A DNA stretch of 58,017 nucleotides from Gemmatimonadota bacterium (GTDB taxonomy: Bacteria; Gemmatimonadota; Gemmatimonadetes; Gemmatimonadales; GWC2-71-9). The stretch lies in contig JAJCZX010000031.1 of NCBI GenBank assembly GCA_029262195.1, forward strand, positions 1 to 58,017, read 5' to 3'. A program made the position numbers and the translations under genes. Position 1 is the stretch's first letter; each line of letters opens with the position of its first letter. Shown one piece after another: positions 37,260 through 46,310 of this stretch. The notes below the pieces were generated by a model, which worked only from the letters and a program-made list of their open reading frames with translations, was not told the origin of the DNA and made no database searches.

Positions 37260-37615
37260 ACGGTGCGTGATTCGGGAATGAGGTTTCGAGCGCGGGCGAA
37301 AGCCACCAGCGCATCAAGTTCCAGCAACTCCTGTTCTAGGGCATCACGCCCCAACTGGGTCAGGCTGTAGTACCGTCTTTTCCGACCTGACATTTCGGTG
37401 GCAGGAATGGCCGCTTCAGCAATTCGGCCTTCCTTCTCCAGGCGTTGAATCGCTTCGTAAAGCGTCCCTGAGCCCAGGCTCATAGCTCCGTCGGTTCTTT
37501 CTTCAATTTCCAACTTGATGCCATATCCGTGCAGGTCTTTCTCAGAAAGAGAAAGAAGAATCTGTACAGCTACGGGAGTAATGGGTTTTCGGTTTTCCGG
37601 GACCGTTTTCGACAT
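37256..37615 (-). CDS. PadR-family transcriptional regulator
   Basis: 119 residues from the ATG at 37615, chosen for its AGGAG-type site and typical PadR start; an upstream ATG adds 12 residues. The winged helix has PITPVAVQILLSLSEKDLHGYGIKLEIEE, GSGTLYEAIQRLEKEGRIAEA and the wing GRKRRYYSLTQLGRDALEQE. It is likely a repressor of the permease gene it overlaps. A palindrome 37 bases upstream of the start is a candidate operator. Confidence 0.93.
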   Translation of the reverse strand: MSKTVPENRKPITPVAVQILLSLSEKDLHGYGIKLEIEERTDGAMSLGSGTLYEAIQRLEKEGRIAEAAIPATEMSGRKRRYYSLTQLGRDALEQELLELDALVAFARARNLIPESRTV

Positions 37616-37651
37616 TTTTCCTAAGCTCCTGAGTATTCGGCAACCGACCAT

Positions 37652-37668
37652 ATGTCGGCTTCCGACAT
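37652..37668. promoter_or_regulatory. Candidate PadR operator
   Basis: ATGTCGG CTT CCGACAT is a perfect 7-bp palindrome with the ATGT...ACAT ends known for PadR sites. It sits 37 bases before the padR start codon, where autorepression would act. Confidence 0.5.
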
Positions 37669-37760
37669 GTCGTACACCGACACTACGAACGGGTTCCTCA
37701 AATGTTTCGGTGGGGTGGAATCCAATAGCGATTCACTGTATACAACTTCGCGATCGGAAC

Positions 37761-37790
37761 TTTTATGTTTTACAACAATAAAACATAAAA
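37761..37790. promoter_or_regulatory. 12-bp AT-rich palindrome upstream of the secreted propeller gene
   Basis: TTTTATGTTTTA and TAAAACATAAAA are perfect inverted copies around CAACAA, ending 20 bases before the ATG at 37810. The ATGT/ACAT ends again resemble a PadR site. It could be an operator, or a hairpin near the ribosome site. Confidence 0.5.
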
Positions 37791-37809
37791 CCACACGAAT
37801 GGATCTCTA

Positions 37810-38925
37810 ATGTCACTAAAAAACATTCTATTCATCACCGTTGGAACCGCGTTTTTCGTCCCCCAGGCAATAAAAGCCCAGGTTGCTTCAATTAACCTCG
37901 GCGTTCCCGACTCAGAGTTAAATGAGCCGATGACTCGAATAACAGGAGTTGCCGAGTTGTCAGACGGTAAGGTGATCATCGCGGACCCACAGGAGCGGCG
38001 GGTTGTTATGGGTAATTTCGAGACAGGCGAAATTGTCCAAATCGGCCGCAGGGGAGCCGGGCCCCGTGAATATGAAAACCCTTACACCATCGTTCAACTA
38101 GCTGGTGACACTCTGGGAATCTACGACACCGGAAATAGACGGGTTCTCCTGATTAACCCCAACGGCACGCTCGGCGAGACCAGACCCGTCCCCGCGGAAC
38201 TGTACGCTATGGGTGCCATGTCGCCCCCGAAAGGGGGAACGGTCGACGGTAGCCTGGTTTCCTCAGTAACGCTTAGCGGGCTATTTCCAGACATCCCGAG
38301 CATGGGGTTTCTCGTAGAGTGGAAACCCGGGAGCCCAGTCGTAGACTCGATTGTCGAACTCCTTGTACGGGATGCGGATGGTCGTAAGATCCTTAATCCG
38401 TTTATTAGCCGTGACGGGTGGGATGTGTCCAGAGACGGCACCATTACGATTGTTCGAGCTTCCGATTACCACGTCGACTTTGTCAGTTCTAATGCCCGGC
38501 AGATCCACGGTCCCCCTGCCAATGTACAGGCGACCCAGTTCACCGAGGCCGAAATCGACAGCTACATGAGTCAACAAGCCGGTCGCCCATCGGCGGTGGC
38601 CCGATTTGAGGAATCACAAACGCCGAGCACCAGGCGGCAAAGGGCATCGCTACGAGATCAGTGGATTTTTCCCGAACACCTTCCTGTTTTTCAATCTGGT
38701 GCGGTGTGGACAACACCGGACGGAGGCGAGACGTGGGTTCAGAGGAAACTTTCGTGGGACGCACCGAATCAAATTATTGATGTCTTCGACGAGATGGGGG
38801 TTCACGCGAAACAGGTTACCCTCCCGCCGTCGACCGATCTCATCGGAGTCACCGGGCGTTACGTCTATCTGGTGCGAAAAGACGCTGACGATTTTCTGTG
38901 GTTACAGCGATACGTTCGCCCTTGA
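37810..38925 (+). CDS. Secreted beta-propeller-like protein
   Basis: 371 residues with a signal peptide (SLKNILFITVGTAFFVPQAIKA). Repeating strand patterns such as GVAELSDGKVIIADPQERRVVM and DTLGIYDTGNRRVLLINPNGTL fit a 6-bladed propeller (NHL-like) of the kind common in secreted proteins of this group. GRRGAGPREYENPYTI is the typical blade linker. No catalytic residues can be assigned. It is divergent from the padR-ADOP operon; the two share the intergenic region with both palindromes. Confidence 0.8.
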   Translation: MSLKNILFITVGTAFFVPQAIKAQVASINLGVPDSELNEPMTRITGVAELSDGKVIIADPQERRVVMGNFETGEIVQIGRRGAGPREYENPYTIVQLAGDTLGIYDTGNRRVLLINPNGTLGETRPVPAELYAMGAMSPPKGGTVDGSLVSSVTLSGLFPDIPSMGFLVEWKPGSPVVDSIVELLVRDADGRKILNPFISRDGWDVSRDGTITIVRASDYHVDFVSSNARQIHGPPANVQATQFTEAEIDSYMSQQAGRPSAVARFEESQTPSTRRQRASLRDQWIFPEHLPVFQSGAVWTTPDGGETWVQRKLSWDAPNQIIDVFDEMGVHAKQVTLPPSTDLIGVTGRYVYLVRKDADDFLWLQRYVRP

Positions 38926-38936
38926 TGTCGACCAGA

Positions 38937-40076
38937 TCAGGGAGTTAGCAATTCCGCAAGAGCGTCGAACAAACGGTCGATGTCGTTTTGAGTGTTGTGC
39001 ACATGAGGAGAAACCCGGATCGAGCGGCCGCGTTTAGAAACGAAAACTCTGCGTTCAGCCAGCAGGGCAACCAGGTTGTCTGGCGCTGTCTCCGGCAGGT
39101 AAATGCCTATGATATGTGCGACCCGTTTCTCAACCGGCACAGCATCCCATCCGTGAGCCCCGGCGCGACTTTCGATTTTCGCTGTGAGTCCACCGATGGT
39201 TTCCTGTATTTCTCCAAGCCCCCATTCTTTGATCTGGCTCAGGGCGGCGGTCACCATGGGCACCATGGTAAAGTTGCTCCTTTGCCCCACATCAAACCGC
39301 CGAGCACCATCCTGAAACTCATCTCTATAGCGCGTCAATCCTGAAAAGTCTTCGCTACCGCGCCGATTTATCCAGTTGTATTCGATGGGGCGACCGGCGT
39401 GGTATTTGTCTGCCGCGTAGAGGAACCCTGTCCCGTACGGCCCGAGGAGCCATTTGTAGCAGGCAGTAGCCAAAAAGTCCGGTTTTACATCTTCCATGGG
39501 AAAAAGGCCTGTTCCAATCGCCTGCGTGCCGTCGATCACGAGGGCCGCACCCACCTCGCGACAACGTCGTCCGACCGCCACAAGATCGATGATACTTCCA
39601 TCGGTCCAGTGACAGTTGGGAACCGCGGCGACAGCAGTCTTCTCGGTGATCGCGGAGCAAATCGCACCTGTCCAATCAGCGCCCTTCGAGCGTTCAACTT
39701 TGACAATTTTCGCATCACGCTCCGTTGCCAAAGCCATCCAGCAATAGACGTTGGACGGGAATTGCTCGTCCAGTATTACGATCTGCTGACCCTGCCTCAG
39801 TTCAACATTGGCTGCGGCAACGGCGATGCCGTAGCTCGCCGACGGCACTATGGCTATGTGATCCGCTGTGGCGCCAACCATTTCAGCCGCTAGGCCCCGC
39901 AGGGTCTCCGATTCATCAAAGAAATCTTCAGGGAAGATTTCCCAGGGAGTTTCCTTTCTCAAAAGGCCGTCGGCCCCTGCTCTCGAAACGGCTTTGAGTT
40001 GAGGCGATAAATAACCGCAGTTCAGATAGGCTATGTCATCGGGGATATTGAATTTGGAGCGCTGATTCGGAATCAT
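38937..40076 (-). CDS. Class-V aminotransferase-fold PLP enzyme
   Basis: 379 residues. The PLP Lys is in ATACYKWLLGPYGTGFLY, the Asp that binds the cofactor ring is in ALVIDGTQAIG, and VPNCHWTDGSIIDL supplies the His/Thr contacts. The overall pattern resembles isopenicillin-N-epimerase, kynureninase-like or cysteine-desulfurase-like members; the exact substrate cannot be told. It is cytoplasmic. The next gene on the strand lies 60 bases upstream, so joint transcription with the metallo-beta-lactamase-fold gene is possible. Confidence 0.9.
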   Translation of the reverse strand: MIPNQRSKFNIPDDIAYLNCGYLSPQLKAVSRAGADGLLRKETPWEIFPEDFFDESETLRGLAAEMVGATADHIAIVPSASYGIAVAAANVELRQGQQIVILDEQFPSNVYCWMALATERDAKIVKVERSKGADWTGAICSAITEKTAVAAVPNCHWTDGSIIDLVAVGRRCREVGAALVIDGTQAIGTGLFPMEDVKPDFLATACYKWLLGPYGTGFLYAADKYHAGRPIEYNWINRRGSEDFSGLTRYRDEFQDGARRFDVGQRSNFTMVPMVTAALSQIKEWGLGEIQETIGGLTAKIESRAGAHGWDAVPVEKRVAHIIGIYLPETAPDNLVALLAERRVFVSKRGRSIRVSPHVHNTQNDIDRLFDALAELLTP

Positions 40077-40136
40077 TGTGTCGCGAGAAAAGTGAGCCCG
40101 GGGGTACGTTTAGCGTTGCGTTGCCCCCGGAAAGTC

Positions 40137-41138
40137 CTATTGGAGTTCGTCGTACAGAATTCCCAAAATCCGGCGCAGCAGCGGTCGCCAGATAAGTTCA
40201 CTGAATTCAGATGGGTTGAATTCAACAATCAATTCTCGGGGGCGACCTTCGCCGATAGCGGTTATAACCCGTTCTCGCAAACGATCGAAATATTGGCTTT
40301 GAGCGCGCAGGGCCATCTTATTTGTTATCGGGCCATGACCAGGGATTACGACAGTGTCGTCGTTGCACATTGCGAACGCCGCCGCAAGTGAACGCTGCCA
40401 TCCGACTGTGGTACCCCCATCATCGACGTTCATGAAAGGGTGGCTTCCGACAAAAAGAATGTCTCCTGCATGCAGCACGTTATGCTGAGGGACAAACAGA
40501 AAGCCATCGTTGTCCGTATGCGCGGGTCCCACATGCCGCCAGTTGAGTTCAACCCCGGTGTCCAGGTGCTGGAGGCGTCGTGCAAAGGTTCGATCCGGCG
40601 CAAACGACTGAGGATCAAGTTCCCCAACGGCGGCTGCGAAGTCGAGCAACTGAGCCCGCTCGTTCTCACTCAATTCCACCCCCCATAACCCGACAAGCGC
40701 GTCGAGCCATTCTTCGGGGTTGGTTAGCCCTTCTATAGCCTCCCGATTCGTCGCCACTATCTTCTCCGCGGCGTTCTCGTGGGCTATACACTCAGAGTCA
40801 CCGAAGGCGTTGTTGCCTCCAGAATGATCACCGTGGTGGTGAGTGTTGAACAAGAAATGAACAGGCCCTTCGGCCACCGATCGCGATTGATCAAGAAGTG
40901 ACGGACCCGCCCCGAGGATTTTGCTATCCACGAGCGCCGAGGCCTCGGTCCCCTTCACCAGGAGCGAGTTTCCGCCCGAGCCGATGGCAACGTGGAGTTG
41001 CCCATTTATTGTAGTCCAACTGAACAGGCCAGAACGATGCCGAACCAGGGCCCTCAGACTCCGTGGCAGGGTTATTCCAGCGGTAGCGGCAGCGCCGATG
41101 ACTGTCAAAAAGTCTCTGCGATCAATATTCCAGGACAT
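40137..41138 (-). CDS. Tat-exported metallo-beta-lactamase-fold hydrolase
   Basis: 333 residues. It begins with a twin-arginine signal (DRRDFLTVIGAAATAGITLP), so it is exported folded. The zinc motif is FNTHHHGDHSGGN; further ligands are in VGPAHTDNDGFLF and the final HG in VIPGHGPITN. Family members include lactamases, lactonases and glyoxalase II-like enzymes. The long insert after the first motif does not match a specific subgroup I can name. Confidence 0.9.
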   Translation of the reverse strand: MSWNIDRRDFLTVIGAAATAGITLPRSLRALVRHRSGLFSWTTINGQLHVAIGSGGNSLLVKGTEASALVDSKILGAGPSLLDQSRSVAEGPVHFLFNTHHHGDHSGGNNAFGDSECIAHENAAEKIVATNREAIEGLTNPEEWLDALVGLWGVELSENERAQLLDFAAAVGELDPQSFAPDRTFARRLQHLDTGVELNWRHVGPAHTDNDGFLFVPQHNVLHAGDILFVGSHPFMNVDDGGTTVGWQRSLAAAFAMCNDDTVVIPGHGPITNKMALRAQSQYFDRLRERVITAIGEGRPRELIVEFNPSEFSELIWRPLLRRILGILYDELQ

Positions 41139-41271
41139 GAATCAAACCTTACGGGTAAATCGGGAGACAGGGAATCTATCCCCGCGCTTGGCGACATCTC
41201 AAGCTTACCACTCAGGGGCCGGTTTGTTTCCTCTGGACAGGGGCAACCGATCCCGCTAATGTCGTATGGAG

Positions 41272-41296
41272 AATCTGAAGAACCACGCTTCAGATT
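41272..41296. other. Perfect hairpin in the region upstream of greA
   Basis: AATCTGAAG and CTTCAGATT form a 9-bp stem with a seven-base loop, about 85 bases before the greA start. It has no T run of its own. It could be an operator or part of a structured leader. Confidence 0.4.
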
Positions 41297-41313
41297 TGCG
41301 AACAGTTAAAGCC

Positions 41314-41349
41314 ACAGCTGCGTTTCCCCGAACCGCAGTTGTTTTGTTT
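41314..41349 (+). terminator. Terminator-like hairpin in the greA leader
   Basis: CAGCTGCG (41315-41322) pairs with CGCAGTTG (41334-41341) with one G-U pair, followed by TTTTGTTT. It lies about 30 bases before the greA ATG, a place for attenuation. Confidence 0.45.
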
Positions 41350-41379
41350 CCAATCACTACCTGACGAGCAATATCGAAT

Positions 41380-41856
41380 ATGTTGGAAAAAATCCGCGCC
41401 AAACTGATGGCGGAAGTCGACGAATTGAACCACGAGCTCAATGTGATTCTACCGGCGGCTCTAAAAAAAGCGATCGCCATGGGCGATCTTAAGGAAAACG
41501 CAGACTACCATGCCGCGAAGGAACGTCAGGACCAGGTGACGATTCGTTTGAACCAGCTTCGCGTCAGGTTATCTCAGCTGTCGATGGTCGACCTTACGGC
41601 CATCCCGACCGATAGGGTCGGGCTGGGGTCGACGGTGATAGTGAAGGACGAAGATACCAAAGAGGAACAGTCTTACGAACTTGTGATCGCTGACATCATG
41701 GACCTGGACGGCACTCAGATATCGATGGGGTCTCCGCTGGGTCAGGCACTGGTCGACTGTAAGGTGGGCGACACTGCCGAGGTGTTTCTGCCTGCCGGCG
41801 AAAGACGTCTGAAGGTTTTGAAACTAAAAACTTTCCACCAACAAAACACTGCTTGA
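41380..41856 (+). CDS. greA: Transcription elongation factor GreA
   Basis: 158 residues. The coiled-coil N-terminus (3-75) carries the tip motif MGDLKENADYHAAKERQ, whose acidic residues help RNA polymerase cut backtracked RNA. The C-terminal FKBP-like domain has GLGSTVIVKDED, ISMGSPLGQALVDCKVGD and VFLPAGERRLKVL. The ATG at 41380 gives the standard start. It is monocistronic with a terminator-like leader hairpin before it and a strong terminator behind it. Confidence 0.95.
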   Translation: MLEKIRAKLMAEVDELNHELNVILPAALKKAIAMGDLKENADYHAAKERQDQVTIRLNQLRVRLSQLSMVDLTAIPTDRVGLGSTVIVKDEDTKEEQSYELVIADIMDLDGTQISMGSPLGQALVDCKVGDTAEVFLPAGERRLKVLKLKTFHQQNTA

Positions 41857-41878
41857 TAACCCGGGTAATTGAGTGACC

Positions 41879-41910
41879 AACGGGGTGGCCCCAGGGACCT
41901 CCCCGTTTTG
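41879..41910 (+). terminator. Terminator after greA
   Basis: AACGGGG (41879-41885) pairs with CCCCGTT (41901-41907), followed by TTTTG. It ends right at the stop of the convergent cyclophilin gene. Confidence 0.82.
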
Positions 41911-42525
41911 CTATGGGACGTATGCCCGAATTATAGTCACCGGCTCGACCGGGAAGTTCCTACGCCGACCCCGCGTTTCGGTTGCACCTGCCGCGATAGA
42001 ATCAACAACGTCCATACCGCTGGTTACGCGTCCGAACACCGCGTACCCCCACTCTGAGAGGGACCTAGATTTGTGATCCAGAACCGGGTTGTCGACGTGG
42101 TTTATGAAAAATTCACTGGTAGCGCTGTGGGGATCCCCGGTGCGTGCCATTGCCAGGGCGCCCCGCAAATTCTTGAGACCGTTTTCGGCTTCGTTTGGGA
42201 TAGGAAAGGCGTCAGTGGAACGGCTAACCATCTCGGCGTTCATTGCTCCGGCCTGAATCATGAAACCGGGCATTACGCGGTGAAAAATTAGTCCGTTATA
42301 AAATCCACCTCGTACGTATCTAAGAAAATTCACTACGGACTCGGGAGCGTCTTCCGGCAAAAGCTCGAGCACAATTTCTCCCTTAGAAGTCTCGAGGACA
42401 ACCGAAGTGGCTACGGGCGCGGAATTGACGGCCCCGCCGGTTTCGGGAGCCCTATCTTCGCCCGCAGTTGCGCAGGAAAGACCAGCCAGCGCAAAGCCTA
42501 GGGTGGCAAGTTTACCAATACTCAT
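41911..42525 (-). CDS. Cyclophilin-type peptidyl-prolyl isomerase, lipoprotein
   Basis: 204 residues. The lipoprotein signal IGKLATLGFALAGLSC is followed by a short linker. The cyclophilin domain (about 40-204) has VVNFLRYVRGGFYNGLIFHRVMPGFMIQAG, ALAMARTGDPHSATSEFFINH and the end YAVFGRVTSGMDVVDSI. The Arg of FHRV and the other active-site residues are present. It speeds folding of periplasmic or outer-membrane proteins around proline. The methyltransferase gene lies 16 bases upstream on the same strand. Confidence 0.94.
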   Translation of the reverse strand: MSIGKLATLGFALAGLSCATAGEDRAPETGGAVNSAPVATSVVLETSKGEIVLELLPEDAPESVVNFLRYVRGGFYNGLIFHRVMPGFMIQAGAMNAEMVSRSTDAFPIPNEAENGLKNLRGALAMARTGDPHSATSEFFINHVDNPVLDHKSRSLSEWGYAVFGRVTSGMDVVDSIAAGATETRGRRRNFPVEPVTIIRAYVP

Positions 42526-42540
42526 TGCTAAAAAACCTCG

Positions 42541-43176
42541 TTAAACAGTTTTTGAAATGACCCAGGTGGTCATACACCGCAGACCCTGAACGTTGACCGT
42601 CTTAATCGGTTCGAGTAGCTCACATCCCAGATCCTCACCAGCGGCTAGCAAGAACGACTCGTCCACCAAAAATCTTTGTGTCCCGTCCGGAAGAAGGTAA
42701 CGGCGTCCGTCAAGTTGTTGTACTCGTTCTTCGATTCCGATTGACGAAGCAAGACGCGCAAACAGCAACCCACCCGATCCCAAAACTCGCCATAATTCCT
42801 TCATCATCGACCCGAAGTGCTCCTCATCCCTGGCAAAATGAAGGACTGCATTACAAATGATCGCATTGAATTCGGCGTCATCGAAGGAAAGTGCGTCCAG
42901 GCCCTCGTTTCGGAAGTGGTCCGCGCCGCCATCCGGGAAATCTCCCCGGAGGGCCTCTATGGATTCTTCCGATTTGTCGACGCCCCAAACCGCAAACCCG
43001 TTTTTGATCAAATAGCGGATATTGCGGCCGGTGCCGCAGCCAGCATCAAGAATCTTCCAGCCGGGACGAATCCTGCCTTTTATTAACTGATCAAGCAGGT
43101 ATATGTCAATTCCGCGAAGTTCCTCGAAAATTCCGGCATCTGAAGACCTACGAGAAACGTTTTTGTTATCGCTCAT
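42541..43176 (-). CDS. Class-I SAM-dependent methyltransferase
   Basis: 211 residues. The SAM motif is ILDAGCGTGRNIRYLI near residue 43, followed by WGVDKSEESIEALR and DDAEFNAIICNAVLHFA, all Methyltransf_11 type. The substrate is not clear. It is likely cotranscribed with the cyclophilin gene downstream and divergent from the next gene. Confidence 0.9.
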   Translation of the reverse strand: MSDNKNVSRRSSDAGIFEELRGIDIYLLDQLIKGRIRPGWKILDAGCGTGRNIRYLIKNGFAVWGVDKSEESIEALRGDFPDGGADHFRNEGLDALSFDDAEFNAIICNAVLHFARDEEHFGSMMKELWRVLGSGGLLFARLASSIGIEERVQQLDGRRYLLPDGTQRFLVDESFLLAAGEDLGCELLEPIKTVNVQGLRCMTTWVISKTV

Positions 43177-43214
43177 TCACTGGCGCTCTCATTTTGACTG
43201 GATACCATTCAGGG

Positions 43215-43682
43215 ATGAACGAAAACGCTCGCGACGTGCCGGGAGTCATCACTCATCCGCCCCTGATATACCTGGCATTTGCGTCCTTCGGGGCGTTGCT
43301 GCAAACCCTCATACCAATAGTACTAGAAATCTCGCTGCATAGAATCGTCGGGATTGCAGCTATCGTATTCGGTTTTTCCTTGAGTGCTTGGAGCGTTGTT
43401 CATTTCTTTGCGAACCGAGTCAACCCCGACCCATTCAAGGCAACTACGGCAATCGTGTCGACAGGACCGTACCGGTTCAGCCGAAACCCGATTTACATCG
43501 CGTTCGCGTTGATGCAGATAGGTGCGGGAATCTGGTCAGGTTTTACCTGGATTGTAATCGCCACCGCCCCGGCTCTAGCGACGATATTCTTTGGAGTAAT
43601 AAAGAAAGAGGAGAGATACCTGCTCAGTAAATTCGGAGCTGAATACAGATCCTACTGCGAAAGAGTTCGGCGCTGGGTTTGA
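43215..43682 (+). CDS. Membrane isoprenylcysteine-methyltransferase-like protein (ICMT/PEMT family)
   Basis: 155 residues from the ATG at 43215; a TTG seven codons earlier is possible. Four hydrophobic segments are seen. The family's cofactor region is at the C-terminal half: VSTGPYRFSRNPIYIAFALM, then KKEERYLLSKFGAEYRSYCERVRRW. Such proteins methylate small lipids, isoprenoids or protein ends. The substrate is unknown. Confidence 0.88.
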   Translation: MNENARDVPGVITHPPLIYLAFASFGALLQTLIPIVLEISLHRIVGIAAIVFGFSLSAWSVVHFFANRVNPDPFKATTAIVSTGPYRFSRNPIYIAFALMQIGAGIWSGFTWIVIATAPALATIFFGVIKKEERYLLSKFGAEYRSYCERVRRWV

Positions 43683-43727
43683 CGGGACAGAAACCCGGGA
43701 CCGTGCAACGGCTCCGGGCCCACTCAT

Positions 43728-46229
43728 TCAATCAGAACGTAACACCTGACCGGGCGGCACCAGAGCTGCCTTCCTTGCGGGAAAGAAAGTTGCCCCGGCA
43801 GCGACAGCTACGAGTAGCCCTCCGATGGCGAGGTAGGTAATCGGGTCGACTCCGGTTACCCCAAACAACAGGTTGGTCAAAACACGGTTCATAGCTATGG
43901 AGAGCCCGATACCTATCCCCGCGCCGGCAACTGTAAGACGCAAACCCTGGCCCAGCACCATGGTAACTATTCTGCCGTGGCTAGCTCCCAGAGCAATCCG
44001 AACACCCAATTCATGGGTGCGCTGCCGAACGCCGAATGAAATGACGCCGTAGAGGCCCACGACAGCCATAACGAGGGCCACGCCGGAAAAAGTCCCCAGC
44101 ATTACCATTACGAATCGAGTTTGTGCGCGGGCACCCTCTACGTAGTCCTCCATAAGTTTGAAGTCGTCGACCGGAACGTCGGCCGCCACGTCTCTAACCG
44201 TCTGGCGGATGTCGGGTATTATCGCTCTGGGGTCGCCGGCGGTTTTGACAGCGAAATCATGGGTCCACACGCCCGTGTAGCTATGTGGGAAGTAGAGGGA
44301 CTCTCTTTCTTCTCCAGCCAGTCCCGTAAATCTCACGTTGTCGACCACACCGATAATCGTTGCTGAAACCGCGGGCGTTTCTGAGAAAGCGCTGCTGTTG
44401 AGAAAAATCGTCAACGGCTGGCCGACCGGATCTTGATCCGGCCAGTGGCGTTCGGCCAACTTCTGATCAATCACCACAACGGGCGACGAGGTACCCAGAT
44501 TGTCGATTTCCGAAAAGACCCGTCCCGAAACAACATTGATGCTCATAGCCTCAAAAAACCCGGGGGAAGCCGGATGGTAATTCGCTTCGTACAGATCTTC
44601 CTGAGCGGGTTCTCCGGGAACAATCGCATAGTTGGATCTGGTGTCCCATTGAGCTTCGGACAACGGCAACGGGGTAACCGCACCGACCGATATTACACCA
44701 GGTATTCTTTCGAAGGCAGCATCCAGCTGTCTGTAAACCTGGGATCTGGCTTCGTCAGAGCGGTACGCAAAAACAGGAAGTGCGAATCGGAAAGTCAGCA
44801 CGTTTTCAGCTTCAAATCCTGTATCAACCGAACTCAGTTTTGCGAAGGATCGCATCATCAGACCGGCGCCAATCAATAGTACAACAGACACCGCAACTTC
44901 AACGACAGTGATGGCGTTGCGGATTCTATGACGACCCACCGCTCCGCTGCCGACGCTGTTTTTCAGAACTTTGGATGGGTCGGCGTTTGAGGACTGGATC
45001 ACAGGTATGATTGAAAAGACACCCGCCGCAATCACTGACACACCAAGAGTAAAGGCCAGCACAGATCCGTTTAACTCAACGTTGTCGATGCGCGGCAGAT
45101 TTTCCGGTTTAAGGAACAACAAAAGGTCGATTCCCCAACCTGCCAGGATCAGGCCAACGATGGCCCCGGAAAAGGTCAGAACCAGACTTTCGGTCAACAT
45201 GCGGCGCACGATCGCCGAGCGACTGCTTCCCAATGCGACCCTTATCGCAACTTCTTTTTGCTGTTTCGACGCCTTCACCAACAACAGGTTGGCAACGTTG
45301 GCGCAGGCGATAAGAAGGACGAATCCAACGGTCCCCAAAAGAACCCAGAGCGCCGACTTTACCGGGCCAACGACCTCCGAATGGAGCGACCTCGCATCGA
45401 GTTCGTATGAAGCCGTTTCGTGAGCAACCGAGACCTCTCTGATCCGCCCCGCGATTCCATCAAGTTCAGATTGCACCTGGTCAATTGAGGCGCCATCCCT
45501 CATTCGAGCTACGACCGTAGTGAACCCATTGGGACCCGGAGGCATGTTGCCAAGCTCGAAAGGCCAGAGCGTCAGCACATCGAAATCGGTCGGCATGGTG
45601 ACTGTCGGGGGCATATGAATGGCAAAATTCGTCGGCATGACACCGACGATTTGAATGGTCTGACCGTTGACCCGTACGATTTCGCCCAACACTCCCGGAT
45701 CGTTTCCATACAATCGCTCCCAGGCCCCGGAACTCAACAAACCAATCAACGGGGGCGGCACGGTTCCGTCCTGAAACAACGACGGATCCAGCGTTACCTG
45801 ATCATCGGCCGTTAACGTCCGGCCCATCCGGGGAGAGACCCCCATCATTTCAAAGAAATTCGGGGTTACCCATGACAAAACCACGCTTTCGGCGGAATTC
45901 TCCCCCACAAGATTCGTGTTTACGGCAAACATCGTGGCAACCTGATCGGCAAGAGCCATCTGGCGTTCAAGCTCGCGATAGTCAGGACCGGAAATGCCTC
46001 CCCCTACGATCTCACCATCGTTCATCCGGGCAGTCACCAACACCAACTCCTGAGGGTCTTCGTACGGCAAGGGCTTCAAGAGAATCCCATTAACCACGCT
46101 AAAAATTGCGGTGTTTGCTCCAATCCCGAGTGCCAGAGTGGCAATTGCAATGAACGTAAACCCGGGGGTTTTTTTCAGGGACCTGAAGGTGACACGAAAA
46201 TCAGTAAGGATACTGGAAAACATTGGCAC
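43728..46229 (-). CDS. MacB-like ABC permease of the ADOP type, copy 2
   Basis: 833 residues, same domain order as the permease at 34575-37259 but without the N-terminal PadR-linked prefix. The start reads [20 protein letters not shown], then [20 protein letters not shown]. Transmembrane FtsX parts include [21 protein letters not shown] and [16 protein letters not shown]. No ATPase or PadR gene is adjacent. A PadR-like palindrome lies 35 bases upstream, so it may answer to a regulator elsewhere. Confidence 0.92.
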   Translation of the reverse strand: MPMFSSILTDFRVTFRSLKKTPGFTFIAIATLALGIGANTAIFSVVNGILLKPLPYEDPQELVLVTARMNDGEIVGGGISGPDYRELERQMALADQVATMFAVNTNLVGENSAESVVLSWVTPNFFEMMGVSPRMGRTLTADDQVTLDPSLFQDGTVPPPLIGLLSSGAWERLYGNDPGVLGEIVRVNGQTIQIVGVMPTNFAIHMPPTVTMPTDFDVLTLWPFELGNMPPGPNGFTTVVARMRDGASIDQVQSELDGIAGRIREVSVAHETASYELDARSLHSEVVGPVKSALWVLLGTVGFVLLIACANVANLLLVKASKQQKEVAIRVALGSSRSAIVRRMLTESLVLTFSGAIVGLILAGWGIDLLLFLKPENLPRIDNVELNGSVLAFTLGVSVIAAGVFSIIPVIQSSNADPSKVLKNSVGSGAVGRHRIRNAITVVEVAVSVVLLIGAGLMMRSFAKLSSVDTGFEAENVLTFRFALPVFAYRSDEARSQVYRQLDAAFERIPGVISVGAVTPLPLSEAQWDTRSNYAIVPGEPAQEDLYEANYHPASPGFFEAMSINVVSGRVFSEIDNLGTSSPVVVIDQKLAERHWPDQDPVGQPLTIFLNSSAFSETPAVSATIIGVVDNVRFTGLAGEERESLYFPHSYTGVWTHDFAVKTAGDPRAIIPDIRQTVRDVAADVPVDDFKLMEDYVEGARAQTRFVMVMLGTFSGVALVMAVVGLYGVISFGVRQRTHELGVRIALGASHGRIVTMVLGQGLRLTVAGAGIGIGLSIAMNRVLTNLLFGVTGVDPITYLAIGGLLVAVAAGATFFPARKAALVPPGQVLRSD

Positions 46230-46263
46230 TCCGGAACAGCTGAATAATGGTAAATGATACGCA

Positions 46264-46284
46264 ATATACTAACATTCAGTATAT
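46264..46284. promoter_or_regulatory. Candidate operator upstream of ADOP copy 2
   Basis: ATATACT and AGTATAT form a 7-bp inverted repeat around seven bases. The ATACT...AGTAT ends are those described for some PadR-type regulators. It lies 35 bases before the permease start codon. Confidence 0.45.
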
Positions 46285-46310
46285 ATGTTCCGGTTCCGCC
46301 CAGTTCTTCT

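Noticed and set aside
43694..43719. CCCGG...CCGGG hairpin between the ICMT-like gene and ADOP copy 2
   Set aside because: Stem is interrupted and has no T run on either side; too weak to call a terminator.
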